This document shows, piece after piece, positions 25,403 through 33,934 of a DNA stretch of 64,000 nucleotides. Source of the DNA: JAFAMS01 sp049520515. Its GTDB lineage: Bacteria; Vulcanimicrobiota; Vulcanimicrobiia; Vulcanimicrobiales; Vulcanimicrobiaceae. The translations under genes and the position numbers were made by a program. The notes beneath the pieces are model-generated. The model did not search any database. It was not told the DNA's origin and worked only from the letters and a program-made list of their open reading frames with translations. The stretch is taken from assembly GCA_049520515.1 (NCBI GenBank), contig JBEKPS010000005.1, forward strand, positions 186,001-250,000, given 5' to 3'. Positions within the stretch are counted from its first letter, which is position 1. Every line of letters starts with the position of its first letter.

Positions 25403-26207
25403 AGAGGTCTCTTGCTAATTTCGCGTTAGGATCGTTCGCGTAAACGGAAAAGTCGGTGACGCCGGCTTCACGTAGTACGTCCTCATCCGTGAAGAAGTTG
25501 CCGGTGCACTCGCGCGACGGGCGACTCAGGATCGCGTAGGCAGCATCGGCCACGATCTCCGGTTTGCGCGAGACGCGCGCCGCCGCGTCGCCGCCTAAAA
25601 GATTGCGCACTGCGGCCGTGTCGATCATCGTCATCGGCCAGAGAGAATTGACGGCGATCCCCTGCGACCGCAGCTCCTCGGCCATGCCGAGCGTGCACAT
25701 CGACATCCCGAATTTCGCCATCGTGTAGGCGACGTGTCCGCTAAACCAGCGTGCCTGCATGTCGAGCGGCGGCGCGATGTTGAGTATGTGCGGGTTTTCG
25801 GATTTTGCCAGGTGCGGAATCGTCGCTTTCGAGCACAGAAATGTGCCACGCGCATTGATCGAGTTCATCAAATCGTAGCGCTTCATATCGGTGTCGACCG
25901 TACGCGTCAGCGAGATCGCGCTCGCATTGTTGACGCAAACGTCGATGGCGCCGAAACGCGCCACGGTTTTCTGAGCGGCGTCCGCGACTTGTTCTTCAAA
26001 CCGAATATCGCAGACCAGCGGCAACGCTTTGCCGCCGGCGCGCTCGATCTCGGCGGCGGCCGTGAAGATCGTCCCCGGCAGCTTGGGATGCGGCTCGGTC
26101 GTCTTTGCAACGATCGCGATATTTGCACCGTCGCGAGCCGCGCGCAACGCAATCGCAAGCCCGATGCCGCGGCTGGCACCGGTTATGAAGAGCGTTTTCC
26201 CTCGCAC
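25395..26207 (-). CDS. SDR-family oxidoreductase, HSDL2-like
   Basis: A 270-residue short-chain dehydrogenase with TGASRGIG at residues 9-16, NNAS near 93-96 and catalytic Y161-x3-K165 (AYTMAKFG). A proline-rich insert after the second strand (TTEPHPKLPGTIF) and PPLDMQARWF are characteristic of the hydroxysteroid-dehydrogenase-like protein 2 group. NADP use is probable; the substrate is unknown, perhaps acyl chains. The GTG start follows the stop of the upstream PilZ gene without a gap. Confidence 0.88.
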   Translation of the reverse strand: MRGKTLFITGASRGIGLAIALRAARDGANIAIVAKTTEPHPKLPGTIFTAAAEIERAGGKALPLVCDIRFEEQVADAAQKTVARFGAIDVCVNNASAISLTRTVDTDMKRYDLMNSINARGTFLCSKATIPHLAKSENPHILNIAPPLDMQARWFSGHVAYTMAKFGMSMCTLGMAEELRSQGIAVNSLWPMTMIDTAAVRNLLGGDAAARVSRKPEIVADAAYAILSRPSRECTGNFFTDEDVLREAGVTDFSVYANDPNAKLARDLFI

Positions 26208-27056
26208 TTATCCTTGGGTCGCGGCGGCTTTGCGCAACTGTGAGAGCTGATGTGCGTGGACGAACCGCGCGATCTCTTCCTTGAGAAACGCCGAGAGATC
26301 CGCGAACCCGATTCCAAACGTTGGGATGCCGTTTCGAGCGCTGCCGGTCTTCTTCACGAGCTTTGCTTTGCAGTTGATCGGATCGAATGGGCGAACCGGG
26401 ACAAGTTTTTTCACGCGCCGCTCGCCGAACGGGGTCTGCTCCATGACTTCTTTTTCTTCGCCGCCCATATCGACGGCGCCGACGGGCATCGTAAACGAAA
26501 GCTCGATCCCGATGCCTTCCTCGTACTCACCCGGCATCGCAACCAGCATGCCGCCGATTGAAAGATCGAGCGCTTCCGCCCGCACGGGGACTATCCGGCC
26601 GTCTTTGTTCGGGGCTTTCACAAAAACAGGAAAGGTAACCGCGGCGCGATAGCCCTGCCGTTTTGCGCGTCCACCGACATCGCCGTCGTCGATGACGTGG
26701 GCCGGCATATCGGCCGGCTTGTACGCTTTGCGACGCTGCACTTCTGCCAATTCGTGCGCAAGCTTGTCCTTTGCGGCTTCCGGCATTTCGAATTGAATGC
26801 CGTACTCGGCAGTCTTCGGGTCGCTCATGCGAACGGCGACTATGCGGCCGTTCAGCGCGATCGGTTCGCGCGAGGGTCCCATCCACGCAAATGCTACGCG
26901 CGTTTGCGGCGGCAGCTTGACGGTCGAACGTAGGCGACCGCCGCCGTCGGAGATGTCGACGAGCGTCAGCTTGAGGTCGCGGCCGAGATCAGCCAAACGA
27001 ACGGTGATCTCAGCGTTGACGTCGAGCCGAAAGGCTTGACGCCGGGGTTCGCTCAT
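26208..27056 (-). CDS. Protein with two PilZ domains (c-di-GMP receptor), paralogue 1
   Basis: A 282-residue cytoplasmic protein. Both halves carry PilZ motifs: N-terminal RQAFR with DISDGG (about residues 5-40), and C-terminal RQGYR with DLSIGG (about 135-170). RxxxR and D/NxSxxG are the c-di-GMP contacts of PilZ, so two ligand sites seem intact. It closes with RFVHAHQLSQLRKAAA, nearly identical to its neighbour. It lies 9 nt downstream of the paralogue and abuts the SDR gene. Given the flagellar genes and the GGDEF-EAL protein in the window, a motility or envelope role is plausible. Confidence 0.88.
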   Translation of the reverse strand: MSEPRRQAFRLDVNAEITVRLADLGRDLKLTLVDISDGGGRLRSTVKLPPQTRVAFAWMGPSREPIALNGRIVAVRMSDPKTAEYGIQFEMPEAAKDKLAHELAEVQRRKAYKPADMPAHVIDDGDVGGRAKRQGYRAAVTFPVFVKAPNKDGRIVPVRAEALDLSIGGMLVAMPGEYEEGIGIELSFTMPVGAVDMGGEEKEVMEQTPFGERRVKKLVPVRPFDPINCKAKLVKKTGSARNGIPTFGIGFADLSAFLKEEIARFVHAHQLSQLRKAAATQG

Positions 27057-27065
27057 CAGTTGGCG

Positions 27066-27893
27066 CTAGGCATCAGCCGCAGCGGCGGCCTTTCGCAGCT
27101 GCGTCAATTGGAAAGCGTGCACGAACCGTGCGACCTCTTCGGTCGTGAATTCCTGCATGTCGATAAATGAGGCGCCGTACTGCGTACCCTCGGGCGAAGC
27201 GCCGATCCGTTTTACCACCTTCCCCTTGCAGTGAATGGGCTCAAACGGACGAACGGGTACGAGCTTTTTTACCTTGCGCTGGCCGAATGGAGTATTCTCG
27301 ACGACTTCGCGTTGATCGCCGCCCAGATCGACTGCCTCGACGGGCATGACGAAATCGAGCTCGACCTCGCTACCTTCTGGGATCGCTTCCTGCGTAATCA
27401 GCATGAGCCCGCCGATCGAAAGATCCGCCGCGATCGCGACGTACTCGTGCATTCCGCCCTTCACCTTATAAGAGATCGGAAAACGCACCGGCGCCCGATA
27501 GGCTTTACGCTTCGCGCGGCCAACGCCGCCGTCGCCGGCTTGCGTCGGTTCGGTTTTGAATGCCATGCGGCGCTGAATTTCATGCAGCTCTTGGACGAGG
27601 CGGTCTTTTTCGTTCTGCGGCATCTCGAAACGCACGCCGAACTCGGTCGCCTTCTGCTCCGTGATGCGGATGCCGACCATCTCGCCCCAAAGCTTGATCT
27701 CTTCCTTCGGGCCCTTCCACTTGAACTCGAGCTGCGAATGTGGAATGCACAATCGCGTGCGTATCCGGCAACCGCCTTCGGAAAGATCGATGAGCAACGC
27801 GCCCATCGAGCGGTCAGTTCCTTCAAGCTTTACGACGATATCTTCGTTGACTTCGAGACGAAATGCTTGACGCTGCTTCTCTGCCTCGGCCAT
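27066..27893 (-). CDS. Protein with two PilZ domains (c-di-GMP receptor), paralogue 2
   Basis: A 275-residue tandem duplicate of the downstream gene with the same two-domain plan: RQAFR/DLSEGG in the N-terminal half and RKAYR/DLSIGG in the C-terminal half. A shared segment GDQREVVENTPFGQRKVKKL is matched in the neighbour by a similar sequence, showing recent common descent. The pair forms one transcript, divergent from the RuBisCO-like gene. The difference between the two copies suggests distinct partners or affinities, which sequence alone cannot settle. Confidence 0.88.
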   Translation of the reverse strand: MAEAEKQRQAFRLEVNEDIVVKLEGTDRSMGALLIDLSEGGCRIRTRLCIPHSQLEFKWKGPKEEIKLWGEMVGIRITEQKATEFGVRFEMPQNEKDRLVQELHEIQRRMAFKTEPTQAGDGGVGRAKRKAYRAPVRFPISYKVKGGMHEYVAIAADLSIGGLMLITQEAIPEGSEVELDFVMPVEAVDLGGDQREVVENTPFGQRKVKKLVPVRPFEPIHCKGKVVKRIGASPEGTQYGASFIDMQEFTTEEVARFVHAFQLTQLRKAAAAADA

Positions 27894-27934
27894 GGAGAGG
27901 CTCTACTCCTCACCGTGCGAAGCCTCCTCGCGGC

Positions 27935-29029
27935 ATGGCTTGGATTTCGGCGACGTACGTGCTTACGTCAAATGCTGACGAGGTTCAGAAACGCGCGGCG
28001 GCGCTTGCGTTGGAGCAAAGCGTTGAGATGCCGCTCGAAGCCGTCGCCGATCCGAAGATCCGTGATTCGATCGTGGCACGCGTGGCATCGATCGAGTCGA
28101 TCGATGCAAACCGATTCCGCGTTATCTTGGAGCTCGCGACCGCGACGACCGGCGGAGATGTGACGCAGCTTACCAATATGCTCTTCGGAAATTGCTCGTT
28201 GCAAGATGACGTCGAGCTCGAGGACGTCGCTTTCCCGCCTGAGCTCCTCAGACATTTCGGTGGACCGCGTCACGGAATCGCCGGATTGCGCGCGCTCGTT
28301 GACGCGCCGGAACGTCCGCTGACCTGTACGGCGCTCAAGCCGCAGGGCTCGTCGCCGCAGACGCTCGCCGATCTTTGCGAAACGTTCGGTCGCGCCGGAA
28401 TCGACGTGATCAAGGACGACCACGGCATCGCCGACCAGGCCTATGCTCCCTTTGCGGAGCGGATCCGCGCGTGTCACGCCGCTGCCGAGCGCGCCTCCGC
28501 GGCGACCGGGAAGCCGGTCGTCTATGCGCCGAGTTTGGTTGGCTCACCGCGACGTATCTTCGAGCAAGGCGAGCGCGCGCGCGAGTGCGGGATTCGAGCT
28601 GTGCTGCTCGCGCCGATGCTGATCGGGCTCGGGACGTTCGCGGAATTCGTGTCGACATTTCCAGAGTTTGTGGTTCTCGCGCATCCCGCGTTCGGCGGCG
28701 CCTCACGCATCTCGCCCGTCTGGCTCTTTGGAAAATTCTTTCGCCTGCTCGGCGCAGACGCGACGATCTATCCGAATTACGGCGGCCGCTTCGCGTACAG
28801 TGCAGACGTCTGTCATGCGCTTGCCGAGGCTGCGCGCGAGCCCTGGGATTCGATTCGGCCCGCGATGCCGGTTCCGGCCGGCGGAATGCCGGTTGAACGC
28901 GTGGGGGAGATGGTCGCGTTCTATGGCACGGACGTTATGCTGCTGATCGGTGGCAGCTTGCTTATGGCCGGCGACCGTCTCGCGGAGCGAAGCCGAACCT
29001 TCGCCCGTGCGGTTGTGCAAGGCGTATGA
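27935..29029 (+). CDS. RuBisCO-like protein (form IV)
   Basis: A 364-residue protein from the ATG preceding WISATYVL, the normal N-terminus of the family. TALKPQG (132-138) corresponds to the active-site lysine loop and IKDDH (159-163) to the carbamylation/metal site KDDE. The metal-ligand Glu is replaced by His163, so it is not expected to fix CO2. HPAFGG (250-255) and the phosphate-site GGSLL near the C-terminus remain. Form IV members act as enolases, isomerases or decarboxylases on sugar phosphates or sugar acids. It overlaps the downstream cupin gene by 4 nt. Specific substrate unknown; MtnW-type enolase seems less likely from the motif. Confidence 0.88.
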   Translation: MAWISATYVLTSNADEVQKRAAALALEQSVEMPLEAVADPKIRDSIVARVASIESIDANRFRVILELATATTGGDVTQLTNMLFGNCSLQDDVELEDVAFPPELLRHFGGPRHGIAGLRALVDAPERPLTCTALKPQGSSPQTLADLCETFGRAGIDVIKDDHGIADQAYAPFAERIRACHAAAERASAATGKPVVYAPSLVGSPRRIFEQGERARECGIRAVLLAPMLIGLGTFAEFVSTFPEFVVLAHPAFGGASRISPVWLFGKFFRLLGADATIYPNYGGRFAYSADVCHALAEAAREPWDSIRPAMPVPAGGMPVERVGEMVAFYGTDVMLLIGGSLLMAGDRLAERSRTFARAVVQGV

Positions 29030-29496
29030 GGGAGACGAGCGAGGCACGTCACGCGCGCACGTTCCAACCGGAAGGCGCAACCTACCGGTGGCAAAGTGTC
29101 GACGTGCTGCAATATAAAGATGAGGGCAGCGCGCCGTTCAAAGACGTCACGCGCTCGGTGCTCTTCGAAGAAGCCGAGCTCGGTTATCAATGGCGTTACT
29201 TTGAGGTCGGCGCGGGCGGACACACGACGTTCGAGCGGCACGAACACGTTCACGCCGTCATGATCTTACGCGGCGGCGGCGAAGCGCTCGTCGGAACGGA
29301 AGTGCATCCCATCCATCCCTTCGATCTCTTTCGCGTTCCGCCGATGACGTGGCATCAATTTCGCGCCGGCGACGATGAACCGATGGGTTTTCTGTGCCTC
29401 GTGCCGAGCGAACGCGATCGTCCGCAGCTTCCAAGCGACGATGAGCTGCGCGAGCTGCGCCGCAATCCGGAGATCGCGCGCTTCTTGTCACCTTAG
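29026..29496 (+). CDS. Cupin-domain protein coupled to the RuBisCO-like gene
   Basis: A 156-residue single cupin. ERHEHVHAVMILRGGGEALV and the later PPMTWHQFRAG supply the His and Glu residues that usually hold a divalent metal in a small beta barrel. Start ATG overlaps the RuBisCO-like stop (ATGA), so the two are translated together. Cupins in such settings are sugar-acid isomerases, decarboxylases or ligand-sensing proteins. The gene is likely part of the same pathway step set, but no reaction can be assigned. Confidence 0.82.
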   Translation: MRETSEARHARTFQPEGATYRWQSVDVLQYKDEGSAPFKDVTRSVLFEEAELGYQWRYFEVGAGGHTTFERHEHVHAVMILRGGGEALVGTEVHPIHPFDLFRVPPMTWHQFRAGDDEPMGFLCLVPSERDRPQLPSDDELRELRRNPEIARFLSP

Positions 29497-30554
29497 TGCA
29501 AGTCGCGGGCTGCGGGTAAACCCGGCAAGCTTTGTGCCGCGTAGACCGCGCGCAGAATCGATGCGGCAACAACTTCGGCAGCCATCAGTCCGAGCAACGT
29601 TGGATTTCCCGCTTTCTTCGCGCTGCCCGTCGCCATCGTAAAGATCGTATCGCCGTCGAACATCGTGTGCGAGGGCGCGATTGCGCGCGCGATTCCGTCT
29701 TGCGCCATTTGCGCAATCTTCTGCGCTTGCGCTTTGGTGAGTTCGGCATTCGTCGCAATCACGCCGATCGTCGTCGCCGTTCCGGCCGCGAGTATCGCGG
29801 GAATCTCGCCGCCAAGGATCGTTTGCACCGCGTTGATCTTCTTCTTACCGTCGGCGCTGCGCGCACCCGCAACAACTTTGCCGTTCGCGGGATCGATCAC
29901 ATCCCCGATCGCATTGACCGCCACGATTGCACCGACGACCAGACCGTCGAGCGTCACGGATGCCGTGCCGATTCCGCCTTTCATCGCGCGATCAAATCCG
30001 AAAAGCTTGCCAACGGTCGCGCCCGCACCAGCGCCGACGTTCCCTTCGGCCGGACGTTCCGTCGTTGCCGATTCGCAGGCTGCATAACCCGCGGCCGAAT
30101 CGGGACGAATCTTTGGATCGCCGACAGTAAGATCGAACAATATGGCCGCGGGCACGATCGGAACTTTCGCGACCCGGACGTCGTAGCCGATGCCGTGCTC
30201 GTCGAGCCAGCGAACGACGCCGGTAGCGGCATCCAAGCCGAATGCGCTGCCGCCCGCAAGCGTGATTGCGTTGACGCGATCGACGAGATTTTCCGGATTG
30301 AGCAGATCGGTTTCGCGCGTTCCGGGAGCGGAGCCGCGCACGTCAACGCCTCCGACGGCGCCGGCGGGGGGCGCGAGGACAACGGTACACCCCGTCGGTC
30401 GTGCGTTCGACGTCCAGTGGCCAATTTTGATGCCGTCGACGTCGGTAATCGCGCTATGCGGATCGATCATAAATGAGGCGGACTGCGCATCTCCAAGCGA
30501 CGCGGCAACCATCGCGCCGGTTGCTGCGCTCGCGACAAACGATCTTCTCTTCAC
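29493..30554 (-). CDS. Tat-exported P1/DmpA-family aminopeptidase (peptidase S58)
   Basis: A 353-residue N-terminal-nucleophile hydrolase of the DmpA group. The signal peptide carries a twin-arginine motif (RRSFV at residues 3-7), so it is exported folded. Family motifs include DGIKIGHWT, AITLAGGSAFGLDAATGV, GNVGAGAGATVGKL and TATTIGVIATNA (259-270), where autocleavage creates the new N-terminal nucleophile (T261 or T262 here; Ser or Thr in the family). Relatives release N-terminal D- or L-amino acids or beta-peptides. It is coupled to the GntR gene by a 4-nt overlap. Confidence 0.88.
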   Translation of the reverse strand: MKRRSFVASAATGAMVAASLGDAQSASFMIDPHSAITDVDGIKIGHWTSNARPTGCTVVLAPPAGAVGGVDVRGSAPGTRETDLLNPENLVDRVNAITLAGGSAFGLDAATGVVRWLDEHGIGYDVRVAKVPIVPAAILFDLTVGDPKIRPDSAAGYAACESATTERPAEGNVGAGAGATVGKLFGFDRAMKGGIGTASVTLDGLVVGAIVAVNAIGDVIDPANGKVVAGARSADGKKKINAVQTILGGEIPAILAAGTATTIGVIATNAELTKAQAQKIAQMAQDGIARAIAPSHTMFDGDTIFTMATGSAKKAGNPTLLGLMAAEVVAASILRAVYAAQSLPGLPAARDLH

Positions 30555-31333
30555 CGTGACGTGCGAATTGTTTGCGAGAGGGGAATCTTCCCATCTATCG
30601 TTAGCCCGAATTCATACGCGTCCGAACGCAAGTAGCAGAGGGTATTTTCGAGCGCCGCCCCGTCTTCGTCGTAACTGGTGCGATCCAAGATCAAGACGGG
30701 CTCTGCCGGAGCGACCTCGAGTAGACGCCCCGGACCCTGACCCGCCGTCTGCGCGCGAATCGTAAGGTTGGCGCGCGCGATCTTCTTGCCGAGCCGCTCC
30801 AAGATACGATAGACGGGTGTCGACGCGACGTCGTCGCGCGACACGTCCGACGTGACCGGATGCATGTGAATGTATGTCACGGCAAACGGCGAGCGCTCGA
30901 GCTTGTACAAACGCATCACGAGCATCGCACTGTTCGTTCCGAGTCGCTTTGCGATCTGCGCGCTCGGGGTTACCTTACGGAAGTCGAGCAGCGAAAATTC
31001 GGGTTTGAGTCCGCGCGCAACCAGCCCGTCGTAGAAGCCGCGCAGAGGCTCAGCGAGATCCTGGTGCACCTTCGGCGACGCGACGAACGTACCAACGCCT
31101 CGACGTCGTATGACGAGTCCGCGCCGCTCGAGGACGGACATCGCCTGTCGGACGGTGACGCGACTGAGCCCATAGCGATCGACGAGCTCGAATTCGCCCG
31201 GCAGACGGCGGCGCGGACCATATTCGCCGCTATAAATTCGGCGCGCCAAGTCCTCGGCCAGCTGCACGTAAAGTGCCTCGGGACCGTCGAACTTGGCGTG
31301 CGCGAAACCCCTCTCGGCCAAGACAAAAGTCAT
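30551..31333 (-). CDS. GntR/HutC-family transcriptional regulator (UTRA domain)
   Basis: A 260-residue regulator with an N-terminal winged helix (LPGEFELVDRYGLSRVTVRQ, then RRGVGTFVAS) and a C-terminal UTRA ligand-binding domain. I chose the ATG at 31333, which has AGGA 6 nt upstream, over an upstream TTG at 31351. It is cotranscribed with the DmpA-type peptidase and divergent from the dehydrogenase gene. Paired palindromic half-sites in the 64-nt divergent gap suggest autoregulation and control of the dehydrogenase. The effector is not known. Confidence 0.9.
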   Translation of the reverse strand: MTFVLAERGFAHAKFDGPEALYVQLAEDLARRIYSGEYGPRRRLPGEFELVDRYGLSRVTVRQAMSVLERRGLVIRRRGVGTFVASPKVHQDLAEPLRGFYDGLVARGLKPEFSLLDFRKVTPSAQIAKRLGTNSAMLVMRLYKLERSPFAVTYIHMHPVTSDVSRDDVASTPVYRILERLGKKIARANLTIRAQTAGQGPGRLLEVAPAEPVLILDRTSYDEDGAALENTLCYLRSDAYEFGLTIDGKIPLSQTIRTSR

Positions 31334-31397
31334 GGTACATCCTAGAGACAACGTCAGGCAAGAGGGAACACGATGTACCTAGGCCGACAAGCCTAGC
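31334..31397. promoter_or_regulatory. Divergent control region with inverted repeats (candidate GntR operator)
   Basis: The 64-nt gap between the divergent start codons contains GGTACATC (31334-31341) and its exact inverse GATGTACC (31372-31379), and a second inverted pair CTAGGC (31379-31384)/GCCTAG (31391-31396). The first pair borders the GntR start, the second the dehydrogenase start. GTACA half-sites also occur in the operator of the other GntR gene at 58.56 kb. Confidence 0.45.
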
Positions 31398-32453
31398 GTG
31401 AAATCGTATCGTATTGCGACCATCGCCGGCGACGGCATCGGAAAAGAAGTCGTACCGGAGGGTATCCGCGTCGTCGACGCCGCCGCCAAGAAGGCGGGGA
31501 TCAAATTCGAGTGGGATGCGTTGCCCTGGAGCTGCGAGGTCTTCGCGGCGACCGGCAAGATGATGCCGGATGACGGCCTTGCGCGGATCGCGCACCACGA
31601 CGCGATCTTCTTAGGCGCCGTCGGGTGGCCAAACGTCCCCGATCATGTCTCGCTTTGGGGTTTGCTCATCCCGATTCGGCGCACGTTCCGGCAATACGTC
31701 AACTTGCGGCCGGTGCGTCTGATGCCCGGGATCGAATCGCCGCTTGCCAACCGCAAGACCGGCGATATCGATTTTTGGATCGTGCGCGAGAACAACGAAG
31801 GCGAATATTCGTCGATCGGTGGCCGTCTCAACGAGGGCACCGATGACGAGCTCGTCGTGCAAGAATCGGTGTTCACGCGACGCGGCGTCGACCGGATCTT
31901 GCGGTTCTCGTACGAGCTCGCGCGCAGCCGTCCGAAAAAACATCTAACCTCGGCAACGAAATCAAACGGCATCACGATTACGATGCCGTATTGGGACGAA
32001 CGCGTCCGCGCGATGGCAGCGACATATCCCGACGTTAAAACCGACCAATACCATATCGACATCCTTACCGCGCACTTCGTCCAGCATCCGGATTGGTTCG
32101 ATGTCGTCGTCGGGTCGAATCTGTTCGGCGACATTCTTTCCGATCTCGGGCCGGCCGTTACCGGAACGATCGGGATCGCACCCTCCGCGAATCTCAATCC
32201 GGAGCGTGAATTTCCGTCGATGTTCGAACCGGTGCACGGATCCGCACCCGATATTGCAGGCAAGCGTATCGCCAATCCGATCGGTCAAGTCTGGTCGGGG
32301 GCAATGATGCTCGAACATCTTGGTTATCCCGATGCCGCAAACGCAATCGTGCATGCAATCGAAAAGGTGCTGCAAAGCGGCCCGCGCACGCGCGACATCG
32401 GCGGGACGGCAAGCACGGAGGACGTGGGGAAAGCGATCGCCGAGGCGATCTAG
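31398..32453 (+). CDS. Tartrate/D-malate dehydrogenase-like beta-decarboxylating dehydrogenase
   Basis: A 351-residue member of the isocitrate/isopropylmalate dehydrogenase family. IATIAGDGIGKEVVPEG opens the protein, FWIVRENNEGEYSSIGGR is the nucleotide-proximal stretch, and NLFGDILSDLGPAVTGTIG is the family signature. The substrate-loop region (WGLLIPIRRTFRQYVNLRP) resembles tartrate dehydrogenase/decarboxylase and D-malate dehydrogenase (TtuC, DmlA) rather than LeuB. It converts a 2-hydroxy acid to a 2-oxo acid with NAD and Mn/Mg, often with decarboxylation. It is divergent from the GntR gene, the usual setting for such a catabolic enzyme. Confidence 0.85.
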   Translation: MKSYRIATIAGDGIGKEVVPEGIRVVDAAAKKAGIKFEWDALPWSCEVFAATGKMMPDDGLARIAHHDAIFLGAVGWPNVPDHVSLWGLLIPIRRTFRQYVNLRPVRLMPGIESPLANRKTGDIDFWIVRENNEGEYSSIGGRLNEGTDDELVVQESVFTRRGVDRILRFSYELARSRPKKHLTSATKSNGITITMPYWDERVRAMAATYPDVKTDQYHIDILTAHFVQHPDWFDVVVGSNLFGDILSDLGPAVTGTIGIAPSANLNPEREFPSMFEPVHGSAPDIAGKRIANPIGQVWSGAMMLEHLGYPDAANAIVHAIEKVLQSGPRTRDIGGTASTEDVGKAIAEAI

Positions 32454-32878
32454 CGGCCTCGAATTCGAAACGGCGCGTCCTCTTCGACCTTCACACCTGC
32501 TGCGTTGCGCGCGATGATGCGCAGCGGATAGGCGCGGACGAAGAACGGCGGCACGTCGATCATGTGAAGCGCAAACGCGAAGTGCCCAACTTTCGGCCTA
32601 GGTACGCTGAAAGCGAAGAGATTCGTCGTGATCTCGAGGCTCGCGGTGTTCGATGACGCAATAATCTCGCCGCTCCAGTCGTTTCCAAGTGCAACGTCGA
32701 GACTCGAAAACCGGACCGCTTGAATTTGCGGGAGCGCATCCGGCGCCGCTATGACGGGCTGCGGCCAATCGGCCGGTACGTGTTCGGCGACCACGACATT
32801 CGAGGGGACGCGCGGGGGAGTCGATGCGCATCCGCTCGCTGCAATGCACACAATCAGCGGCCAGGAGAACCAGTACCT
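32450..32878 (-). CDS. Putative lipoprotein of unknown function (start unresolved)
   Basis: About 135-143 residues. A hydrophobic stretch ends in the lipobox IAASGC, followed by a Pro/Thr-rich linker and a beta-rich region (FSSLDVALGNDWSGEIIASS, FAFALHMIDVPPFFVRAYPL) with an immunoglobulin-like look. No ATG, GTG or TTG is placed to give a normal signal peptide: the only in-frame GTG is six codons before the lipobox Cys. A non-standard start or a sequence error is possible. The 5' end runs up to the start of the divergent membrane protein. No family recognised. Confidence 0.5.
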   Translation of the reverse strand, partial: RYWFSWPLIVCIAASGCASTPPRVPSNVVVAEHVPADWPQPVIAAPDALPQIQAVRFSSLDVALGNDWSGEIIASSNTASLEITTNLFAFSVPRPKVGHFAFALHMIDVPPFFVRAYPLRIIARNAAGVKVEEDAPFRIRGR

Positions 32879-32896
32879 GGGCCGGTAGCTGGGGGA

Positions 32897-33934
32897 ATGT
32901 CGATTGCGCCGCCGCGCAACGCGACGCTCGATCTCGCGATCAGCGTCATCGGCCTTTGGCTGGCCAGCGGTTTCCTTTGGGACTCCTGGGCGCATTTGCA
33001 CGTTCCAGTTGAGACATTCTTCACGCCGTACCATGCAATCTTCTATGCGGCGATGCTCGTGGGCGCTATTATCATGACGGTTACGGCGCTCAGAAATCGC
33101 GCGCACGGCTATCGCGGTTGGAATCTCTTGCCCAAGGCCTATCAAGCCGCGCTCGTCGGCGTCCCGATATTCTTCATCGGCGGCATCGGCGACCTGATCT
33201 GGCACACCATTTTCGGGATCGAGGATCGCGTCGACGCGGTGACGAGTCCGACCCATTTGATCATCGGGATCGGCGTTCTGACCGTCACCAGCGCGCCGAT
33301 TCTTTCCGCACTCGAAGCTCGCGCTGATTTACGGACGCTGTGGTCTCAGGTGCCGTTGCTTTTTTCGCTGGCGACCTGGCTCGAATTCGTCCATTTGGGA
33401 ACTGCATACGCATTCGATCCTTCGGCGGCCAGGATGTACGCGCCGGCCGACGCGATTCCGTATTCCCCGGATTACTTCACGAACACGACGCTCTTCTTAT
33501 ATAAGACGGGGACCGGAGTCGCGGTCATTATCCTGCAGTCGCTGATCGTTATGCTCTTTGCGGTTTGGCTCGCGACACGATTTCGGTTGCGTCCGGGCGC
33601 GATGACGATCTTCTTCGTACTCGGGAACTGCATCATCGCGGCCGCCCTCACAAATGACACGCCGATGTTGCTCACGTATGTCGTGATGGCGCTCGCGGCC
33701 GGCATCGTCGCCGACACAATCATTGCGCGCTCATCTGATGCCCCGCTTACAGGAAAATCGCTTCACATCTATGGTTTCGTCGTCCCGATCGCTTACTACG
33801 CCGCATATTTTGCCGTCACGCTTGCCACCGGAGGCGTTTGGTTCTCTCCGCCGCTACTCGGCGGAGCGCTCTTATGGGCCGGCGTCTGCGGTCTCGGCGT
33901 GAGCTTCTTGCCGAACACGCAGGCCGCGCAATAA
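32897..33934 (+). CDS. Polytopic membrane protein of unknown function
   Basis: A 345-residue protein with about nine predicted membrane helices. Histidines recur near helix ends: WAHLHVPVETFFTPYHAIFY (about 29-48), GDLIWHTIFG, SPTHLIIGIG and EFVHLGTAYAF. This spacing could mark a metal or heme site, but that is a guess. I do not recognise the family. The gene starts beside the divergent lipoprotein and ends directly before the dehydrogenase gene (stop and ATG adjacent), so it is probably cotranscribed with it. Confidence 0.7.
   Translation: MSIAPPRNATLDLAISVIGLWLASGFLWDSWAHLHVPVETFFTPYHAIFYAAMLVGAIIMTVTALRNRAHGYRGWNLLPKAYQAALVGVPIFFIGGIGDLIWHTIFGIEDRVDAVTSPTHLIIGIGVLTVTSAPILSALEARADLRTLWSQVPLLFSLATWLEFVHLGTAYAFDPSAARMYAPADAIPYSPDYFTNTTLFLYKTGTGVAVIILQSLIVMLFAVWLATRFRLRPGAMTIFFVLGNCIIAAALTNDTPMLLTYVVMALAAGIVADTIIARSSDAPLTGKSLHIYGFVVPIAYYAAYFAVTLATGGVWFSPPLLGGALLWAGVCGLGVSFLPNTQAAQ

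Noticed and set aside
27935..29029. Carbon fixation by the RuBisCO-like protein
   Set aside because: The metal-ligand Glu after KDD is replaced by His, and no small subunit or phosphoribulokinase is nearby.
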